Shown here piece after piece: positions 59,268 to 64,000 of a stretch of DNA of 64,000 nt (within the stretch, counting starts at the first letter, position 1; each line of letters opens with the position of its first letter). The stretch comes from Musa acuminata AAA Group. Lineage: Eukaryota > Streptophyta > Magnoliopsida > Zingiberales > Musaceae. The position numbers were made by a program, and so were the translations under genes. The stretch lies in NCBI RefSeq assembly GCF_036884655.1, contig NC_088348.1:28524501-28588500 (forward strand), in the 5' to 3' direction. Under the pieces are notes generated by a model. That model ran no database searches and was not told the origin of the DNA. It was given only the letters and a program-made list of their open reading frames with translations.

Positions 59268-60355
59268 GGCGGGGGAAGCGGAAAGGGGTCCACTAGGGTT
59301 TGCGGAGACCAAGCGGAACCCTAATCCTAATAATCGGAAACTCCATGGCGAACCAGGAGAGAGAAGGCAACGGATCGAAGGCAAGGATCTGGGATCGGAA
59401 GACGGGATCGCGGTGGAAGAGGCAGAGAGGAAGAGACGTAATGATTCGGGGGAGGTCGGAACCTAAATGCCGGGTGGAGCGTTTTATTGGAATAGAAAAA
59501 GACGTGGTGGTGGGATTCGATCGGGAAGCCAATGGCGACAACAACGACGGGAGCTTTACGTATGTGCCCCTCCTTAATCCCAAAATAACATATTTGCCAC
59601 TCTATATTTTACTATGGTATACGCGTTATATTCTTACCAAATATTTATATCATTCTCACTACAATTCGTAGTTTCCATCTAACAGTTGGTTTTCAAAAAC
59701 ACTAAGTTGTTTAAGAATAAAATGGTTGCCACCAATTTCATTGATTATTTGAATCCTCGTTACCTTAAACCTTAATCTAAAAATTAAATACCAACATTAT
59801 TGATTTTATATAAGGAACATATATGTAGTGATATTGGAGATATTGTCCTAACGCTCAAGAAATTTATTTATTGGTAATTATAACCATTTCAAGAATAGTT
59901 TTGCGGTAGACTGAAACTTGGAAGAAATTTCACATCCATGAACAGTGATGGTAGCATCGTAATATCCAGCAAAGCTAGTGACAATACAAAGGAACAGCGA
60001 GATTATAGATCGACTTAGATATCAGAATCGAAATCCAAATGCTTCTCAAACAGTATAGAACAAGATCACGATTAAACCTTAGAGGAGAACTCTTAGTATT
60101 CAAGACTTGGGCGGCAGACACCATTCAGTCCATCCAGAGGTAGGAAGAAGTAGCAATCAGCACAAAGAAAGAGTTCATCAGATGTCGTCTAATAAGACCA
60201 CATAATTTAGGGGAATTAAGAGAACAAGACCAGAGCATTTTTTTTATGTTACACTGTACAAGGTATCCCAAGACATCTTCCCAGACATGGGCCTTACCGA
60301 TAAACTGCGACCTCAATCAGTGCCCATGTTACACAAGCGGGTTGAAATTTTTGGT
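59268..60355. other. R3H gene leader/promoter and spacer to the golgin gene
   Basis: GC-rich sequence to about 59470 is the R3H leader and proximal promoter. The remainder up to 60355 is AT-rich spacer plus the golgin 3' untranslated region. The plus-strand open frames at 59176-59671 are antisense shadows of the leader. Confidence 0.5.
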
Positions 60356-62899
60356 TTATTTGTCATCGATATCATCATCGTCGTCTTCTCCGAGTGCGGT
60401 GTCGTCCCCTATCCCATCGAGGAGGGAGTCCACATCTTCACCCAGCTCGATCAATCTGGAGGTCAGCTTTTCCACCTTGCTTTGCTCCTGGCCCAGGCAA
60501 ACGAGCAGATCATTCAGTTCAGCTTCGCTCTCCTTCTCGGCTTCTTCTCTTGCCTCTGCTCTGATTGCTTCAACATCAGGATATGGGGAATCCCCACCTT
60601 TTCTTAATGCCTTCACCTCCACCTCGAGGTGGAAGTTGGACTGCTCCAGGCTATTGTAAGCGTCTGAAAGGCTTTTCAGGTCGGACTCCAGCTTCGTGGC
60701 CAAAGTTCTGTAGTTATTGGCTTCAGCCTCAATCTTAGCCTTCTCTAACTTGAGAATCTCTATGCGTCGTGATGCCTCTTGAAGATCTTGGCGAAGAGTC
60801 TCAGTCAAAACCCTCTCTTTGCCGCTGCCTGCATTCTGGGAAGGATTTGATGGAGTGCCACTCCCAGTCCTCACCAGTTCCTCAGCTAAGGTGGCATTCC
60901 GACCTAAGAGGTCCTTCAGAAATCATTTCCAGTTAAATGTTAGAGTTAAACTATCAAACCAAAGTATTGAAAAAATCAGAAACAAGTAAACTGTAAGGTT
61001 AGCACAGGAATATGGCCGCTTTTATAACTTTTCTCTATATGGAAGAGAAGAAATAAGAAAACACATTCGGATGCACTGACCTGCATCTCATTGCATTGTT
61101 TTTCTACAAAGTCTTTCAACCTCTTGATGTAATCCCCATCAGTCTCTTTATCCCTTTGCTCCAACTCAGCTGGCAATACTGTGACCTTGTTTTTTGTATT
61201 ACTGAAGATCCCCAAAATGCTTTCTCTGATATCTGTTTCAAGCCTTTCAATAAATTTAATAAACATGGGGTCAAAACTTTCCACTATAACAGGATGCTCA
61301 TGCTTCTGATTTGCATCATCATTATCAACCTCTTGGGCATCTGCCATACTAGCAGTGCTAGATCTTGAAAGTGGCTTGCGATGTTGGCCTAATGTGGCCA
61401 GATCTAGAAGACTTTTCCGCAACTCATCAAACTTCAAAAAGAATGAAGTTAACCCAACCTTTTGACTCAAAGAATCAGCCACAGAAAAGGCATCTCTATT
61501 GTTTTCACTGCTTTTATTGTAAAGAACACATTCTCCCAGGACAACAGCAGCCAAACCCTGCACGCATGCACTTGCATGTGGATTTGATACTAGATTTAAA
61601 AGATAGGTAAGATGTGCTGGTGCTTGCAAAAGGCAGTACACAGCATTTGGACATTCAGCAAGCCATGTGACAAGTAATCGGAGAATAAGGGGTTGGATGT
61701 ATGAATCTCCTTGATATGTTTGATTGTTATCTTTGCCTGAGGCTGCAAGAGCCAAATTCTTCATGATGCGATGCAGGAGAGGCTCTGGTGAACCTAATGA
61801 TGGGACTGGTGCCTCGAGCTCAACTCTTAAAACCTGAAAAGTTCTGAGAAGTACTTCAGGTTCCAGTTTATTTTTCAGATGAGAATGCTCATGCAGCAAA
61901 GAGTCCCAAAAGATCACAACAGCCAATTATATATTCAAAGGTAATGGGTAAAAAATGGAGAAGGAATTAAAACAACCAGCCATATTATTGTCAACAAACA
62001 TACGCACCCGCTCCTTGCATTTAACATTGTCCTTCAGTATATGAGAAAGAACACTCGTAGCTTTGGAACACATCTGTAGTTAAAAATGATTAGTTAGACA
62101 TTCACTATTTTTACGAATCTCAAGTTAGTGTATACAAATATCACATTAATATTAGATCACTAAAGTACTGCTTCAAAGGTTACTACATATCATGCAATAA
62201 AGTTGCCACAACAATTTTCTTTTGAAGGCTAGAACAGTAAGTTATCAACTAACTAAACTTTTGAAAGTTAAAGATCACAACCATCAAAAACCTAGAACTT
62301 CAGATTAACAAAAAAAATCAATTATGTTTTATCAAATACATATGGCGAAAGAGTGACAAACGAAATTGATAAAGAACCATAACAAGTAAACAATAACATG
62401 CAGGGCATGCCCCTTTCGGCCACATTATAAGAATCAAATAGTTAGCAGTTATAAAAGACTTGAGAATTAAAGTTGCTAACTGCCAGAACCATGACTGAAG
62501 AAAATAGATATCGATAAACAGTGCAGTTAAAATCAAATTGGAAACTACAAAAAAGAACCAACAAGGATTCAAGATAAAGCATGAAATCAACCCTTTAGTA
62601 TAAAAATCTTATTGTGGTCACCTTGTGATGCAATTGGTAAAAAGAAAAAATTGATCCTGGTTCTATTGAATATCTGGCAAATACAGAATAGAACTTCAAA
62701 GACTTAGAGATTAAAAATTTGTAAGCAATTTTATAATGGTGTGGCAAAGAGTGTGAAAAAGAGAAAAGGAAGAAGATGAGTAATTGAAGCAGAAGGCAAC
62801 CACTTCCCTTGTCGTCAGGCTTCGCACATGGAGAATAACAAAAGAAAGAGGCATTAAGGAACGATATCTGTACCATCCACTCAATTGCTTCCAAGAGAA

Positions 62900-62955
<56 letters not shown>

Positions 62956-63754
62956 GTGCAGGAAAAAGAATCTAAATTTTCATTTTATATAAAAAGTATT
63001 AAAAACTTTCTTTTTTTTATTAAAAACTTAGAAGCAGAGATATATATACAATCATATTGGATCATTTTAGAGTGTGTCCTGTACCCACAATTTAAACATG
63101 GACTCTCTTAGACCATACACCTGTATCCACGACAGCTATGACAGACTAAAATCGATATTACACCTAACACTGATCATTGCCCAAGGTGGATGACCAGTGC
63201 TGCTGTTATTCTAAAACTTACATAATCTGGCTGGCTATGTTTCCATCTAAAAAATATGCTAGTAGCATATGACGGTAATAATTGAAAATGCACTAACAGC
63301 TGGTGAAACAACACAGAGAGGCTTCAACAATGGCAATTATATTAACAAGGTAACATTCATGTCAAGATGAAAGGAAATGTCAATAAGATGTGGTTGTTCT
63401 TAAGTTCCAAGAGTAACGGAACTAACCTCAAGATCTCCGCTAGCCCCATCTGATAGTAGAGCTTGTAAAAGCATACTGCCAAAAGAGCTTGTCAAAAGAA
63501 AATTGACTATGAAAAATGGATTGATTAGCAATTAGTAGTAAAAGATCATTAAAATCTTCATGGTGAATGCAAATAACAACCTTACAAAGCTGAAACTGGA
63601 AATACATCAGAACCATATTAACACAAAGACAAGAGAGGTTCTCTTCAACAGACCTTCCAAAAGGCATGCTACCACCAACTTCTGCAGTAGCATGATTTGA
63701 GCTTGGCTGAGGAGTCATTGTGGATGTCAACATTGCTTGACCATCAGAATTTTC
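60356..63754 (-). CDS. MAG4: p115/Uso1-type golgin (golgin candidate 6), 3' part; 5' end outside the window
   Basis: Five exons are visible in transcript order: 63754-63654, 63475-63427, 62073-62008, 61833-61081 and 60913-60356. Phases are consistent and they give the C-terminal 508 residues. The first ones encode armadillo-type helices (QAMLTSTMTPQPSS, ATSVLSHILKDNVKCKER). The large exon adds VELEAPVPSLGSPEPLLHRI, LILRLLVTWLAECPNAV, HLTYLLNLV and GLAAVVLGECVLYNKS, typical of the Uso1/p115 head. The last exon is a coiled coil (ETLRQDLQEASRRIEILKLE, SLSDAYNSLEQSN) ending in an acidic tail DDDDDIDDK. In plants MAG4/GC6 tethers COPII vesicles at the ER-Golgi interface and is needed for export of seed storage proteins. 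Upstream exons must lie beyond position 64000; 63755-64000 looks like intron. Confidence 0.9.
62914..62951. repeat. (CA)n/(GA)n compound microsatellite in a golgin intron
   Basis: A short ACACAC run is followed by about 18 GA dinucleotides within the 1.35-kb intron between 62074 and 63426. The rest of that intron shows nothing recognisable. Confidence 0.9.
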
Positions 63755-64000
63755 CTGTTTCACATTTACAAAAATTTTGATGTAAAGAACTATCAAGATA
63801 AAAGATATAACCCAATATACATCAATTGTGCCAAATTATTGGTGGGTCTGGTCTTCATAGTCTAGAAAGGGAGAATAGAGAGAGAGTCTATGTGTCTGAC
63901 ACAGCAGAGATGAAAATTACTAGGACCATCATGATTCAATCTATCAGCCCTGCCAAGAGCACAGGCAATGCAGATGATTGCATGCAACATCACATTCTGA

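Overview
This is nuclear DNA of a flowering plant. Almost every gene is split by GT-AG introns and several encode plant-specific families (Dof, WIP zinc finger, GET2/G1IP). The strong GC swing between exons (GC-rich first exons of uL15m, Dof, IF1 and the R3H gene) and AT-rich introns and spacers suggests a monocot. The repeat style makes me think of Musaceae or another Zingiberales lineage, but that is an impression and not proof. No bacterial, organellar or CRISPR features were seen. Exon borders were worked out by hand from reading frame, phase and splice consensus; phases close exactly in every multi-exon model given.

Layout, left to right. An unidentified minus-strand gene (exon at 447-551, possible 5' exon 1054-1308) faces a plus-strand mitochondrial ribosomal protein uL15 gene (1786-4778), whose first intron holds a near-perfect 207-bp foldback. 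A single-exon Dof transcription factor follows (5326-6006), then 2 kb of AT-rich foldback sequence. A plus-strand GET2/G1IP-like tail-anchored-protein receptor gene (8093-18803) consists of two exons separated by a 9.8-kb intron. That intron carries a TIR element (9959-17404) into which a chromovirus-type Ty3/gypsy retrotransposon inserted and then rearranged.

Next are DCP1 (mRNA decapping, minus, 28169-19823, eight exons), a mitochondrial IF1-like ATPase inhibitor (minus, 33593-29560), a ferredoxin relict with a stop codon in its transit peptide (minus, 34617-34222) and mitochondrial IscA-like 2 (plus, 35286-39637). A promoter containing a 91-bp tandem repeat with ACGT cores leads to an F-box/LRR protein with a leader intron and two upstream ORFs (41872-43125). 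A solo Ty1-copia-type LTR with a perfect 5-bp target duplication (48327-50072) lies before a WIP-family C2H2 zinc-finger gene (50831-52045). Last come an R3H-SUZ RNA-binding protein gene (minus, 59267-55762) with a tandemly duplicated 3' flank, and the 3' part of a p115/Uso1-type golgin gene (MAG4/GC6, minus, 63754-60356), which runs off the right edge.

The genes do not form a pathway. The set is an ordinary housekeeping neighbourhood: mitochondrial translation, ATP synthase control and Fe-S assembly; ER targeting and ER-Golgi tethering; mRNA decay; and three regulators. I found no convincing previously undescribed multi-gene system. The interesting material is structural: foldbacks, nested and duplicated transposons, a decaying ferredoxin, and repeated promoter modules.
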